NCBI GenBank assembly: GCA_014859895.1
Contig: JACZKS010000077.1
Coordinates: 28,840 to 92,839, forward strand
Reading direction: 5' to 3'
From: Rhodospirillales bacterium
GTDB lineage: Bacteria; Pseudomonadota; Alphaproteobacteria; Rhodospirillales; Shumkoniaceae
DNA: 64,000 nt
In this document: positions 37,167 through 45,874 of the stretch, piece by piece
Layout: the number at the start of each line of letters is the position of its first letter
Numbering within the stretch: the first letter of the stretch is position 1
Notes under the pieces: generated by a model
Databases searched by the model: none
The model's input: only the letters and a program-made list of their open reading frames with translations
Told to the model about the DNA's origin: nothing
Program-made: the position numbers and the translations under genes

Positions 37167-37175
37167 AATGCCCCC

Positions 37176-37448
37176 TCAGTCCTCGGCCACGCCATATTCC
37201 TCGTCCAGCCGGTTCTGGGACCTTGCGTTCCAGAAACAGAGGACGACGAAGGCGATCAACGACCCCTGGGCGGCCATGTAGAAGCCCAAAGGGAAGCCAA
37301 AAAATGAAATGCCATTCAACTGAACGGCAAAAAAGTGAACACCGAAACTGAATACGAACCACCAAAACATGAGGGTCCACATCAGCCGCGTCGTCTTTTT
37401 CCAATGCTCGATACGCTTTTCTGGACTGATCTGACTTGCGTCTATCAT
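37176..37448 (-). CDS. DUF4212 small symporter subunit
   Basis: The 90-residue protein has two membrane helices (about 22-45 and 52-75) with the family pattern WKKTTRLMWTLMFWWFVFSFG and FFGFPLGFYMAAQGSLIAFV. It is regularly encoded in front of VC_2705-type sodium:solute symporters and is thought to be their small subunit. The gap to the symporter gene is nine bases. Confidence 0.92.
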   Translation of the reverse strand: MIDASQISPEKRIEHWKKTTRLMWTLMFWWFVFSFGVHFFAVQLNGISFFGFPLGFYMAAQGSLIAFVVLCFWNARSQNRLDEEYGVAED

Positions 37449-37706
37449 TCCGCCTGCTCCATATATCTGCGGTTGTATAGCTTTCCTGGAAATTCCAGCT
37501 ACAGATCCCCCACCGACGGCGCCATAATCGTTTGTGGTCCGTTGCCGTCGGCCGACATAGAAGTTAGCGGTTGCCCCGCCTCGTGAAGTTGCCCCATTGT
37601 ACGATAATTATAGTTATTTGCATTAGAGACTATCATTATCATACTTCACATGCAATATCCATCAACCAGCACGGGTGTGCCGGTTGTAAATGAGGTAAAG
37701 AAAAGG
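37449..37706. promoter_or_regulatory. Divergent A/T-rich promoter region between symporter and DUF294 operons
   Basis: This 258-base stretch is clearly richer in A/T than its surroundings, especially 37590-37660. On the plus strand TTGCAT (37618-37623) and ATACTT (37641-37646) are 17 bases apart, a modest sigma-70-like pair. It must hold promoters for both operons; no further operator was recognised. Confidence 0.45.
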
Positions 37707-38333
37707 ATGTTCAAGGGGTTGCTTAGATCAAGGCGGGTGAAAAAGGTGGCTTCCGCAGCGTCGCTGGCGGCCTTCCTGGATCGCAACGCATCGCTGGTGA
37801 GCCAGAAAACCGTGATCGGCTATTGTCTCGTCAAGACCAGCCTGCCGATCCATGAACTGATCAAGGAAAAAGCCTTCGCCGACGCCTACGACGCGGCGAT
37901 CTGGGAAGCCTACGCAGCAACGCTTGCCGATCTCGTGATGGTAGCAGAGGCCCATCTGCGACCAGTTGCCGGCGACCATCCGGAGGAGGTTGCTCGCGGT
38001 CTGGTCCGCTTGCATGGCAATATCCTGACTGGCCATCCGGCGCCCGCCAACCGACCGCACGGCTGGGCGGCCGACACCGAGGCCTTGCGTGTTCGCCTGC
38101 AAGAGCACCAGGCCGCCGTACCGAAGTCGATCCGAGAGATCGCCGAAACGGCGGGCGAGCGGGCCTTCGACGCCTTGCCGATTCACGAACGCCTGCGCCG
38201 ACCGGACAAGCCGGCGGCGGTGGCCGGCGTCCAGTTCCTGATGGTCGGGCTGGCGCATGAATTCGAGCAGCAGATCGACTGTCCGGCGGTGGTTGCCGAT
38301 TTACGGGCGTTGGGCGCCGTGGAACCGGCATGA
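37707..38333 (+). CDS. Conserved protein of unknown function in symporter regulatory module
   Basis: The 208-residue mainly helical soluble protein starts with a basic stretch (MFKGLLRSRRVKKVAS). GAGGT is 10 bases from the chosen ATG; an ATG 19 codons upstream lies in the promoter-like A/T patch. No catalytic motif, signal peptide or membrane segment is visible. It contains HGNILTGHPAPANRPHGW, possibly a functional loop. It precedes the DUF294/CBS gene by 30 bases and is probably cotranscribed. Similar genes accompany this symporter module elsewhere, so a role in its control is possible. Confidence 0.65.
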   Translation: MFKGLLRSRRVKKVASAASLAAFLDRNASLVSQKTVIGYCLVKTSLPIHELIKEKAFADAYDAAIWEAYAATLADLVMVAEAHLRPVAGDHPEEVARGLVRLHGNILTGHPAPANRPHGWAADTEALRVRLQEHQAAVPKSIREIAETAGERAFDALPIHERLRRPDKPAAVAGVQFLMVGLAHEFEQQIDCPAVVADLRALGAVEPA

Positions 38334-38363
38334 CAACCGATCGGTAACACAAGGGACGACGCC

Positions 38364-40223
38364 ATGGATGCTGAACTCGCCGAGATCCGCGATTTCCTCG
38401 CCGCCCACCATCCCTTCGACCTGCTGCCCGCCCTTAAGCTGCAGGATGTCGTACGGACCATCGAGATCCGTTACGCACGCAAGGGCAGCCGCCTGATCGT
38501 GCCCGGCGACAAGGTGGAGTTCCTCCACATCATCCGATCGGGGGCCATCGAAACCCATGACGGCGACGGGCAGCTCCTCGCCCGCCTTGGCGAGGGCGAT
38601 TTTTGCGGCGTGCGCAGCCTGCTGCGCGGCGGCACCGCCATCAACCGCAGCGTCGCCATCGAAGATTGCCTGCTCTATCTGCTGCCGGCCGCCGCCTTCG
38701 AGCGCCTGCGCCAAACCCACCGCCAGGTCGACTATTATTTCGCGCCGATGGGCGGCGGCCGCCTGAAGGAATCGCTGGATCTTTCCGACGGGCGGCGGGA
38801 GATCAACCTGCTCGGCGTCAGGGTCGGCGACATGTTGTCCCGCACGCCGGTCACCATCGCGCCGACGACCTCGGTTCGCGAAGCGGCCATCCGCATGCGC
38901 GACGAACGGGTTTCCTGCCTGCTGGTCACCGAGGAAGGCCGTCTCGACGGCATATTTACCGATCGCGACCTGCGCATCCGGGTAGTCGCCGAGGGCCTCG
39001 ATGCCGACACCCCGCTGAGGCGCGTCATGACGCCCAATCCTATCTGCATCGGGGCTGATGATTACGGGTTCGATGCCCTGCTGGCCATGGCCCGCAACAA
39101 TGTCCACCATCTGCCGGTGGTGCGCGACGGCGCCATCGCCGGCTGCATCACCACCACCAACCTCGTCGAAACGCAGACCACCTCGACCGTCTTCCTGGCT
39201 GGCGACATCCATAAGCAGACTTCCCCGGAGGGTCTCGCCCAGGTGTTGGCCCATCTGCCCGAGTTGGTCCTCCACTTGGCCGAATCGGGCGCCACGGCCC
39301 ATCACATCGGCCACGTCGTCTCGACCCTGACCGATGCCGCGACCGTGCGGCTCATTCAATTGGCGGAGCGCCGGCTGGGGCCGCCGCCGGTGCCTTACGC
39401 CTGGTTGGCGGCGGGCTCGCAGGGACGCCACGAACAGACGGCGCGCTCCGACCAGGACAACGTCCTGGTGCTCGACGATGCCTACGATGCCGCGACGCAC
39501 GGCGCCTACTTCCACGACCTCAGCCACTTCGTCTGCGACGGATTGGCCGCCTGCGGCTATGTTTATTGCCCGGGCGGCATGATGGCGATGACCGACGAAT
39601 GGCGCCAGCCGCTGGCCCGCTGGAGGCGGTATTTCCTGGGTTGGATCGAGCAGCCGGAGCCAAAGGCCCTGCTGTTCGCCAGCGTCTTCTTCGATCTGCG
39701 GCTTGTTCACGGCGCGGCCGCCCTGTTTGACACCCTTCAGCCAACGATCCTGGAGCACACCCGCCGCAACCGCATCTTCCAGGCCTTCATGGCCAGCAAT
39801 GCCATGCAACATCACCCGCCCCTCGGTTTCTTCCGCAACCTCGTGCTTATCCGCGGCGGCCAGCACGACCGCACGCTCGACATCAAGCACACCGGCATCG
39901 GCCCCATCGTCGATATCGCGCGCATCTATGCATTGGCCGCCGGCGTACCCGCGGTCAACACTCGAGAAAGACTGGAAGCGGCACAAATGGCTGGTGGGCT
40001 GAGCACCGAAAGCGCTGCCGACTTGCGCGACGCCTTCGAATTCATCAGCCTAATGCGCATCCGGCACCAGACCCGCATGATCCGCCAGGGCCAAGAGGCT
40101 AACAATTTCCTCGAACCCCGCGACCTTTCCAGCTTCGAACGGACCCATCTGAAGGACGCCTTCGCCGTGGTCAAGGCGACCCAGGCGATCCTCGCCGATA
40201 CCTACCAAACGGCCCGGTTCTGA
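38364..40223 (+). CDS. cNMP-binding/CBS/DUF294 nucleotidyltransferase-like protein
   Basis: The 619-residue soluble protein has four parts: a cyclic-nucleotide-binding domain (about 15-130), a pair of CBS domains (about 155-275), a DUF294 nucleotidyltransferase domain with AAGSQGRHEQTARSDQDN near 348-366, and a helical DUF294_C domain. The motif resembles GlnD-like nucleotidyltransferases. It is a usual neighbour of acetate-type symporters and could sense nucleotides and modify a partner protein, perhaps the symporter or kinase. That target is unproven. Confidence 0.9.
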   Translation: MDAELAEIRDFLAAHHPFDLLPALKLQDVVRTIEIRYARKGSRLIVPGDKVEFLHIIRSGAIETHDGDGQLLARLGEGDFCGVRSLLRGGTAINRSVAIEDCLLYLLPAAAFERLRQTHRQVDYYFAPMGGGRLKESLDLSDGRREINLLGVRVGDMLSRTPVTIAPTTSVREAAIRMRDERVSCLLVTEEGRLDGIFTDRDLRIRVVAEGLDADTPLRRVMTPNPICIGADDYGFDALLAMARNNVHHLPVVRDGAIAGCITTTNLVETQTTSTVFLAGDIHKQTSPEGLAQVLAHLPELVLHLAESGATAHHIGHVVSTLTDAATVRLIQLAERRLGPPPVPYAWLAAGSQGRHEQTARSDQDNVLVLDDAYDAATHGAYFHDLSHFVCDGLAACGYVYCPGGMMAMTDEWRQPLARWRRYFLGWIEQPEPKALLFASVFFDLRLVHGAAALFDTLQPTILEHTRRNRIFQAFMASNAMQHHPPLGFFRNLVLIRGGQHDRTLDIKHTGIGPIVDIARIYALAAGVPAVNTRERLEAAQMAGGLSTESAADLRDAFEFISLMRIRHQTRMIRQGQEANNFLEPRDLSSFERTHLKDAFAVVKATQAILADTYQTARF

Positions 40224-40243
40224 TCGGGACGGCGGCGACAGGC

Positions 40244-40927
40244 ATGCGCCCCCTCTCCGCCTCCCCCCTCGGCCGCCGCTGGCTGGCCTGGCGCGCTCCC
40301 CCGGGGCCCTTGCGCAACTATTACGACCACCACGTCGCGATCCTCTCCACTCCTTACGATCGGGCTCACCTCCTGGCCATTGACCTGGAAACCACCGGGC
40401 TCGATCCCGAAACCGACGAGATCCTCAGCATCGGCTACGTCCCGATCGCCGGCGGGCGCGTCCATCTGGCCGGGGCCGCCTACCACCTGGTCCACCCGCT
40501 GGGCCAGGTGCCGGATGAAACCGCGGTCATCCACGGTCTGCTCGACGGCGCGCTGGCGGAAGCGCCTCCCCTGGCCGAGGTGTTGCCCCGCCTGCTCGCC
40601 GCCATGGCCGGGCGGGTGGCCGTTGCCCACCATGCCCGCATCGAGCGCCAATTCCTGAGCGCCGCCTGCCGCCGCCTGTACGGCCGGCCGCTTGCCGCCC
40701 CCTTCATCTGCACCCTGGCGCTGGAGAGGCGCGCCCTTATCCTCGAAGGCCGCAAGTCGGGTGACGGTGATCTGCGCCTTGGCTCGACCCGTGCCCGTTA
40801 CGGTTTGCCCCGCTACCGCGCCCACAACGCACTTACCGACGCCTTGGCCGCCGCCGAACTGTTTCTCGCCCAGGCCGCCCACGCTTCCGGTACGAAACCA
40901 GCCCGCCTCGGTTCCCTGATGGGTTGA
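40244..40927 (+). CDS. DnaQ-like 3'-5' exonuclease in the symporter module
   Basis: The 227-residue protein has DEDDh exonuclease motifs: ExoI LAIDLETTGLD (about 45-55), ExoII VAVAHHARIERQFL, and ExoIII RAHNALTDALAAAEL. An N-terminal extension of about 40 residues precedes the core. It follows the DUF294 gene after 20 bases and overlaps the region leading to the histidine kinase. An exonuclease at this place is common in homologous modules, but its part in symporter control is unknown. It is not the replicative epsilon subunit, given length and context. Confidence 0.88.
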   Translation: MRPLSASPLGRRWLAWRAPPGPLRNYYDHHVAILSTPYDRAHLLAIDLETTGLDPETDEILSIGYVPIAGGRVHLAGAAYHLVHPLGQVPDETAVIHGLLDGALAEAPPLAEVLPRLLAAMAGRVAVAHHARIERQFLSAACRRLYGRPLAAPFICTLALERRALILEGRKSGDGDLRLGSTRARYGLPRYRAHNALTDALAAAELFLAQAAHASGTKPARLGSLMG

Positions 40928-41016
40928 AGAGCGCGATGCCATGGCGCGAACAGATTCCAATTGACCCGTCTCTCGACTTGGCATTACCTCGCTCCCGGGG
41001 GAGGTGCAGATTGGGA

Positions 41017-41035
41017 GGACGGTTTCGCACCGTCC
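41017..41035 (+). repeat. Short hairpin ahead of the GAF histidine kinase gene
   Basis: GGACGGT and ACCGTCC form a 7-bp stem around TTCGC, ending nine bases before the chosen ATG. It may fold over the ribosome site or simply be a chance hairpin. Confidence 0.4.
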
Positions 41036-41043
41036 GTAGAGCC

Positions 41044-42300
41044 ATGCGCACCGCACCACGCCCCGGGAATGAAGAGTCCCGGCTTCAAAAACTTCACTCC
41101 TACAACATCCTGGACACCCCGCCCGAAGAGCCGTTCGAACGGATCACGCGCATCGTCGCCGAGACGATGGGCGCGCCAGTCGCCGTGGTTTCCCTGATCG
41201 ACCGCGACCGGATGTGGATGAAATCGCGACGAGGCCTCGACGTTGCGGAAATTCCGCGCGATCTCGCCTTCTGTGCTCATGCCATCCTTTCCGACCAGGT
41301 CTTTGTCGTCGAGGACGCCACCCGGGATCTTCGATTCTCGGCCAATCCCCTGGTGACCGGCGACCCCGCGCTTTGCTTCTATGCCGGCGCGCCACTGCGC
41401 ACGCCCGACGGCTTCAACCTGGGGACGCTATGTGTCATCGACCGCCGGCCGCGCACACTGGCGCCGAATCACCGCCAGCTGCTGGAGGATTTGGCCCGAC
41501 TCACGGTCGACGAGATGGAGTTGCGCATCGCCCTGCAGACGGCGATGAAAGAGGCGGCGGAACAGACCAAGCTCATGATGGTGAAAGACGAATTTGTTTC
41601 CGTCGTCACCCACGAATTGCGCACCCCGCTGACGTCCATCCGCGGCGCGCTCGGCATGCTGAACGCCGGCGTCCTGGGCAACTTGCCCGAGAAGGCCACC
41701 CAAGCGGTCACCATCGCCCATCGCAACGCCATCATCCTAAGCCAGCTCGTGGACGACATCCTCGACATGCAGAAGCTTCAGGCCGGCCAACTGGCGTTTT
41801 CCTTCGAGCCGGTCGAAACCGGACCCGTTCTGACCGAGACCTGCGAGGACCTGCGCGGTTTCGCGACCGACCGCCAGGTGGCCATCGAAACCGCCATCGA
41901 GGCTTCCGCCGTCATCACCTGCGATCCCAGGCGACTCCGCCAGGCCTTGGGCAATCTGCTGTCCAACGCCATCAAGTTTTCGCCGGCCGGCGCCACCGTG
42001 CGGGCGCACTTGGCCCGCACACGCGACGCCGTCCGCTACACGATCAGCGATAGCGGATCGGGAATTCCCGACGACTTCCGTCCTCACATCTTCCAGAAAT
42101 TCTCCCAGGTCCAAGGAACCAGCCGCCCCAAGGGAACCGGGTTGGGCCTCGCCATCACCAAGGCCATCGTCGACGCCCTGGACGGCACCATCGACTTCGA
42201 AAGCGTGCCGGAAAAAGGCACCACTTTCCACGTGGAGCTGCCCATGCGCCGCTCGCTGACACGGTGCGGTCCGACCAAGCCCGGCCGTCCCCAAGGATAA
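41044..42300 (+). CDS. GAF-domain sensor histidine kinase
   Basis: The 418-residue cytoplasmic kinase has a GAF domain (about 25-165, with FCAHAILSDQVFVVEDATRD and GAPLRTPDGFNLGTLCVID), a HisKA domain with the phosphorylated His in SVVTHELRTPLTSIRG, and a HATPase domain with the N box NLLSNAIKFSPAG, the G1 box DSGSGIP and G2 GTGLGLAI. No membrane segment is seen, so it senses an internal signal. It closes the plus-strand module next to the symporter. No response regulator is adjacent. The ATG at MRTAPRP starts the recognisable homology; a start 40 codons earlier would cover the hairpin. Confidence 0.85.
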   Translation: MRTAPRPGNEESRLQKLHSYNILDTPPEEPFERITRIVAETMGAPVAVVSLIDRDRMWMKSRRGLDVAEIPRDLAFCAHAILSDQVFVVEDATRDLRFSANPLVTGDPALCFYAGAPLRTPDGFNLGTLCVIDRRPRTLAPNHRQLLEDLARLTVDEMELRIALQTAMKEAAEQTKLMMVKDEFVSVVTHELRTPLTSIRGALGMLNAGVLGNLPEKATQAVTIAHRNAIILSQLVDDILDMQKLQAGQLAFSFEPVETGPVLTETCEDLRGFATDRQVAIETAIEASAVITCDPRRLRQALGNLLSNAIKFSPAGATVRAHLARTRDAVRYTISDSGSGIPDDFRPHIFQKFSQVQGTSRPKGTGLGLAITKAIVDALDGTIDFESVPEKGTTFHVELPMRRSLTRCGPTKPGRPQG

Positions 42301-42385
42301 GCGGGCGCGCGGGAGGGTTCCCTTCGCCACCGCCGGTCGGTAAGATCCGGCCGGACCGGCCGACAGCCGGCCGCCGGGGTGTCCC

Positions 42386-43024
42386 ATGTTCGAAACCGCG
42401 CTGATCGCCTTTACCACCTTCTTCGCCACCATTGGCCCGCTCGATGTCGCCATCGCCTTCGCCGCACTGACCGCCGGCTATGGCGCCGCCGAGCGGCGGG
42501 CCACCGCGATCAAGGGCATCATGGTGGCCAGCGTTCTGGTCCTCATCTTCGTGCTGTTCGGCAAGACGGTGCTGGCCCTGTTCGGCATCTCGCTGCCGGC
42601 GCTGCGCATCGCCGGCGGGCTGCTGTTGTTCATGATCGCCGTCGACATGGTATTCGCCCGCCCGTCGGGTGGCACCTCGACCACCCGGGAGGAGGACCAC
42701 GAAGCGGCAGGGCGGCCCGACATCTCGGTGTTCCCGCTGGCCACCCCGCTCATCGTCGGGCCGGGCGCCATCAGCGCGGTGATCCTGCTGATGGCCGACG
42801 CCCGCGGCGATCCCGTCCAAATCGCCGTGGTGGTGGGCGCGCTGGTCGTCAACCTGGGCCTTACCTTCGGCCTGCTGCTGGTAGCCGGACAGGTGCAGCG
42901 GGTACTCGGCATCACCGGGGTACACGTGGTCTCGCGCATCGTCGGCATCCTGATCGCCGCCTTGGCCGTGCAGTTCGTGCTGCTCGGCCTGGCCGAGACC
43001 AGCACCCTCTTTCACACGCCCTGA
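42386..43024 (+). CDS. MarC-family membrane protein
   Basis: The 212-residue inner-membrane protein has six hydrophobic segments, with FFATIGPLDVAIAFAALT near the N-terminus and FPLATPLIVGPGAISAVILL in the middle, both typical of MarC/UPF0056. The family's role is unclear despite its name. It stands alone, 85 bases after the kinase gene and convergent with the lactonase gene, eight bases away. Confidence 0.9.
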   Translation: MFETALIAFTTFFATIGPLDVAIAFAALTAGYGAAERRATAIKGIMVASVLVLIFVLFGKTVLALFGISLPALRIAGGLLLFMIAVDMVFARPSGGTSTTREEDHEAAGRPDISVFPLATPLIVGPGAISAVILLMADARGDPVQIAVVVGALVVNLGLTFGLLLVAGQVQRVLGITGVHVVSRIVGILIAALAVQFVLLGLAETSTLFHTP

Positions 43025-43032
43025 ACGTCGTC

Positions 43033-43947
43033 CTACGGCCTTTGGGCGCCAGTGGCACCGACGAAGACGGTATAGAGCGAAGTGGTGGCGGTGATGAACA
43101 GTCGGTTGCGTCGGGGACCGCCGAAGGTGACGTTGGCCGTCGTTTCGGGAATATGGATCTTGCCCAGCAGCGCGCCGTCCGGCGCGTAGCAGTGAACGCC
43201 GTCGCCGGCACTGGTCCACACGTTGCCGTCTGTGTCGACCCGAAAGCCGTCGGGCAGGCCGGGGCTGACCTCGGCGAAGACGCGCCCGCCGCTGAGCTTG
43301 CCGGTTTTGCCGACCCTGAAGGCGCGGATGTGGTGCGGTCCGTCGGGATCGTGCGAGACGCCGCTGTCGGCAACATAGAGCAGGCTTTCGTCGGGCGAGA
43401 AGGCAAGGCCGTTGGGCTTGACGAAGTCGTCGGCCACAACGTCGAGCGTCCCGCGGGCCGGATCGGCCCTGAAGACGTAGCAGCCGTCCTGCTCCATCTC
43501 CGCCTTGAAGCCCTCGTAGTTGCTCATGATCCCGTAGTTGGGATCGCTGAACCATACCGTGCCGTCGGATTTGACGATCACGTCGTTGGGCGAGTTGAGC
43601 CGCCGGCCCTTGTAACGCTCGGCGATAACGGTAAGGGTGCCGTCGGGTTCGGTGCGGGTGACTCGACGGGTACCGTGCTCGCAGCTGACCAGCCGGCCCT
43701 CACGGTCCCGCGTGTTGCCGTTGGTGAAGTTGGAGGCGGCACGGAAAACGTCGACGCCGCACTCGGGAATCCAGCGCATCATCCGGTTGTTGGGGGCGTC
43801 GCTCCACACCACGTAGCCGCCGTCGGCGAACCACACCGGACCTTCCGCCCAGCGGCAGCCGTCGAACAGCCGCTCGACCCAGGCGATGGGGACCGTCAGG
43901 TCGCGAAAGCGCCGGTCGATGAATTCGAACTCCTCGCCAAGCGGCAT
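43033..43947 (-). CDS. SMP-30/gluconolactonase-family lactonase
   Basis: The 304-residue six-bladed beta-propeller has metal-binding residues in EGPVWFADGGYVVWSD, RLNSPNDVIVKSDGTVWFSD and KPNGLAFSPDESLLYVADS. It should hydrolyse a sugar lactone. It is the last gene of the sugar ABC operon (24 bases after the second permease), so the imported sugar is probably oxidised to a lactone and opened here. No sugar dehydrogenase lies in the operon; the nearest SDR is at another site. Confidence 0.9.
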   Translation of the reverse strand: MPLGEEFEFIDRRFRDLTVPIAWVERLFDGCRWAEGPVWFADGGYVVWSDAPNNRMMRWIPECGVDVFRAASNFTNGNTRDREGRLVSCEHGTRRVTRTEPDGTLTVIAERYKGRRLNSPNDVIVKSDGTVWFSDPNYGIMSNYEGFKAEMEQDGCYVFRADPARGTLDVVADDFVKPNGLAFSPDESLLYVADSGVSHDPDGPHHIRAFRVGKTGKLSGGRVFAEVSPGLPDGFRVDTDGNVWTSAGDGVHCYAPDGALLGKIHIPETTANVTFGGPRRNRLFITATTSLYTVFVGATGAQRP

Positions 43948-43971
43948 GGTGTTACTCCCTTTTCCTGTCCG

Positions 43972-44934
43972 TCAGCGGGCCGGCTTGTCGCCGCCCGCCA
44001 TGGTGATGACGGCAATGATGATCAGCCCCGTCATGACGAGGCGCACCCCGGCGCCGGCCCCGAAGGTATTGAGCATAGTGAGCAGCAGGAACAGGAACAA
44101 TGCGGCGCCCCAGATGCCGGGCACGTTGGCCTTGCCGCCGGCCACCGAGGTGCCGCCGATGACCACCACGGCGATCGAGGCCAGCAGGTATTCCATCCCC
44201 ATGTCGAGCGAGGAGCCCCCCGAAAAGCCGGCGAGCAGGGCACCGCACAGGCCGGCGAACAGGCCGCTGAGCGTGTAGGTCAGCAAGCGGGTGCGATCGA
44301 CGGCGACCCCGGCCAGCCAGGCGGCCCGCATGTTTTGGCCGATGGCCAGCACCGAACGGCCGAACACCGTGCGGGCCAGAACCACCGCCATAACGGCGGC
44401 GAAGACGACGGCGCAGAGGGCCAGCACAGGCACGCCGAAGACGGTGGCGGTGGTGAAGTCGGCAAAGGCCGGTGGCGGTTTGACGCGCAGACCCCGGCCG
44501 TAGGCGATGGCGGTCGACTGCACCAGCAGATTGGAAGACAGCGTCGCGATGATCGGCGGGATGCGCAGCACGCGGATCAGCCCATAGTTGGCGGCGCCGA
44601 CCGCCGCACCGGCGGCGAGCGAGGCCGCCAAACCGACCACAATCAGGGAATCCTCGCCGTCCATCACCTTCATGGCAATCGCCCCGGCAAGCGCGATGGT
44701 GCCGGGAATGGAGAGATCGACGTTGCCCGGCCCAGTGGCGATGATGAGCATCTGGCCGATGCCAACGATGACGAAAAAGGTGGAGAAGGAAAGCGCCGCC
44801 CCCAGCATCTGGCCGCCGCCCTGCCCGCCGGAATAGATCATCGCCGCCGCCCACACCGCTGCTGCCGCCAGGAACGACCCCAGCCAAGCCTTCTCGAGAA
44901 GGGCGCGCGGCATCCCCTTGGAAAGCCCGTTCAT
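43972..44934 (-). CDS. Ribose-type sugar ABC transporter permease 2
   Basis: The 320-residue permease of the RbsC group has eight to ten helices, with the NVDLSIPGTIALAGAIAMKV motif and the coupling region AIGQNMRAAWLAGVAVDRTRL. Its start overlaps the stop of the preceding permease gene as ATGA. It forms a probable heterodimer with that product. Confidence 0.92.
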   Translation of the reverse strand: MNGLSKGMPRALLEKAWLGSFLAAAAVWAAAMIYSGGQGGGQMLGAALSFSTFFVIVGIGQMLIIATGPGNVDLSIPGTIALAGAIAMKVMDGEDSLIVVGLAASLAAGAAVGAANYGLIRVLRIPPIIATLSSNLLVQSTAIAYGRGLRVKPPPAFADFTTATVFGVPVLALCAVVFAAVMAVVLARTVFGRSVLAIGQNMRAAWLAGVAVDRTRLLTYTLSGLFAGLCGALLAGFSGGSSLDMGMEYLLASIAVVVIGGTSVAGGKANVPGIWGAALFLFLLLTMLNTFGAGAGVRLVMTGLIIIAVITMAGGDKPAR

Positions 44935-45872
44935 GCCGTGCTCCCGCGCCGGTTGATCAGCGCGCGCAAGGCCAGCACGACGATCAGGATGGCGCCCTGG
45001 GCGCCGATCTGCCAGTCGGGCGAAATGCGCATGAACGAAAGGAACGAGCCGGCCAGCACCAGGGTCACGGTGCCCAGCACGGCGCCGATCGGCGACACCC
45101 TGCCGCCGACGAACTCGCCGCCGCCCAGGATGACGCCGGCGATCGACAACAGCGTGTAGCGCAACGCGATGTTGGCGTCGGCCGAGGTGGTCAGCCCGAC
45201 CAGAGACAGCCCCGACAGCATTCCGAAAATCCCCGCCATGACATACATGGTGACCTTGGTGCGCAGCACCGACCAGCCGGCCCGGGCAACGGCCCGCGGA
45301 TTGCCCCCGGCGCCCCTCAGTACCGCACCGTAGGAAGACCGCATCAGTCCGAAATGGACGAGGACACCGATGAGAAGCGCGGCCAGGATGGGAAACGGCA
45401 CCATCGGCGTCTTTAGCGTCATGACCGTCCGAATCCATCCCGGCGCCTGCCCGCCCGGCGTCGGCAATAGCAGCACCGCCAGCCCCAGCCAGACGAACGA
45501 CATGCCAAGCGTCACCACAATGGACGGCAGGTTGCGCACATGCACGAGGGCACCGAGCAGCCCGTAGACGACGATACAGGCCAGCAGGGCGGCGACACCC
45601 AGGAGCGGCGTCTGCTGCAGCCACGTGGCGCCGATGCAGGCGACCAGGCTGACGTAGCTGCCGATCGAAAGATCGAGGTCGTTGACGGTGAGCACGAACA
45701 TCTGGGCCATAGTCGCAAGCGCAATGGGAATGGCCAGGTTGAGCAGCAGGTTGAGCCCGAAATAGCTCATGGTTCGGGGCTGCATGTAGAAGATCGGCAG
45801 CAGGATCATGACCAGCGAGATGGCCGGCAGTGCGCTGCGCAGGAACCGTCGGCTGGTCAGCGTGGCGAGCAT
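44931..45872 (-). CDS. Ribose-type sugar ABC transporter permease 1
   Basis: The 313-residue permease has the NDLDLSIGSYVSLVACIGA motif and coupling region GAGGNPRAVARAGWSVLRTKV, as in RbsC-like subunits. It begins two bases after the ATPase gene and overlaps the next permease gene. Two non-identical permeases point to a heterodimeric channel. Confidence 0.92.
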   Translation of the reverse strand: MLATLTSRRFLRSALPAISLVMILLPIFYMQPRTMSYFGLNLLLNLAIPIALATMAQMFVLTVNDLDLSIGSYVSLVACIGATWLQQTPLLGVAALLACIVVYGLLGALVHVRNLPSIVVTLGMSFVWLGLAVLLLPTPGGQAPGWIRTVMTLKTPMVPFPILAALLIGVLVHFGLMRSSYGAVLRGAGGNPRAVARAGWSVLRTKVTMYVMAGIFGMLSGLSLVGLTTSADANIALRYTLLSIAGVILGGGEFVGGRVSPIGAVLGTVTLVLAGSFLSFMRISPDWQIGAQGAILIVVLALRALINRRGSTA

Positions 45873-45874
45873 GC

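Noticed and set aside
42379..45159. Very long plus-strand open frame (over 900 codons) antisense to the sugar ABC operon
   Set aside because: It is a frame left open by high G+C opposite real genes; the encoded peptide is Gly/Arg/His-rich with no family resemblance, while the minus-strand genes show complete ABC motifs.
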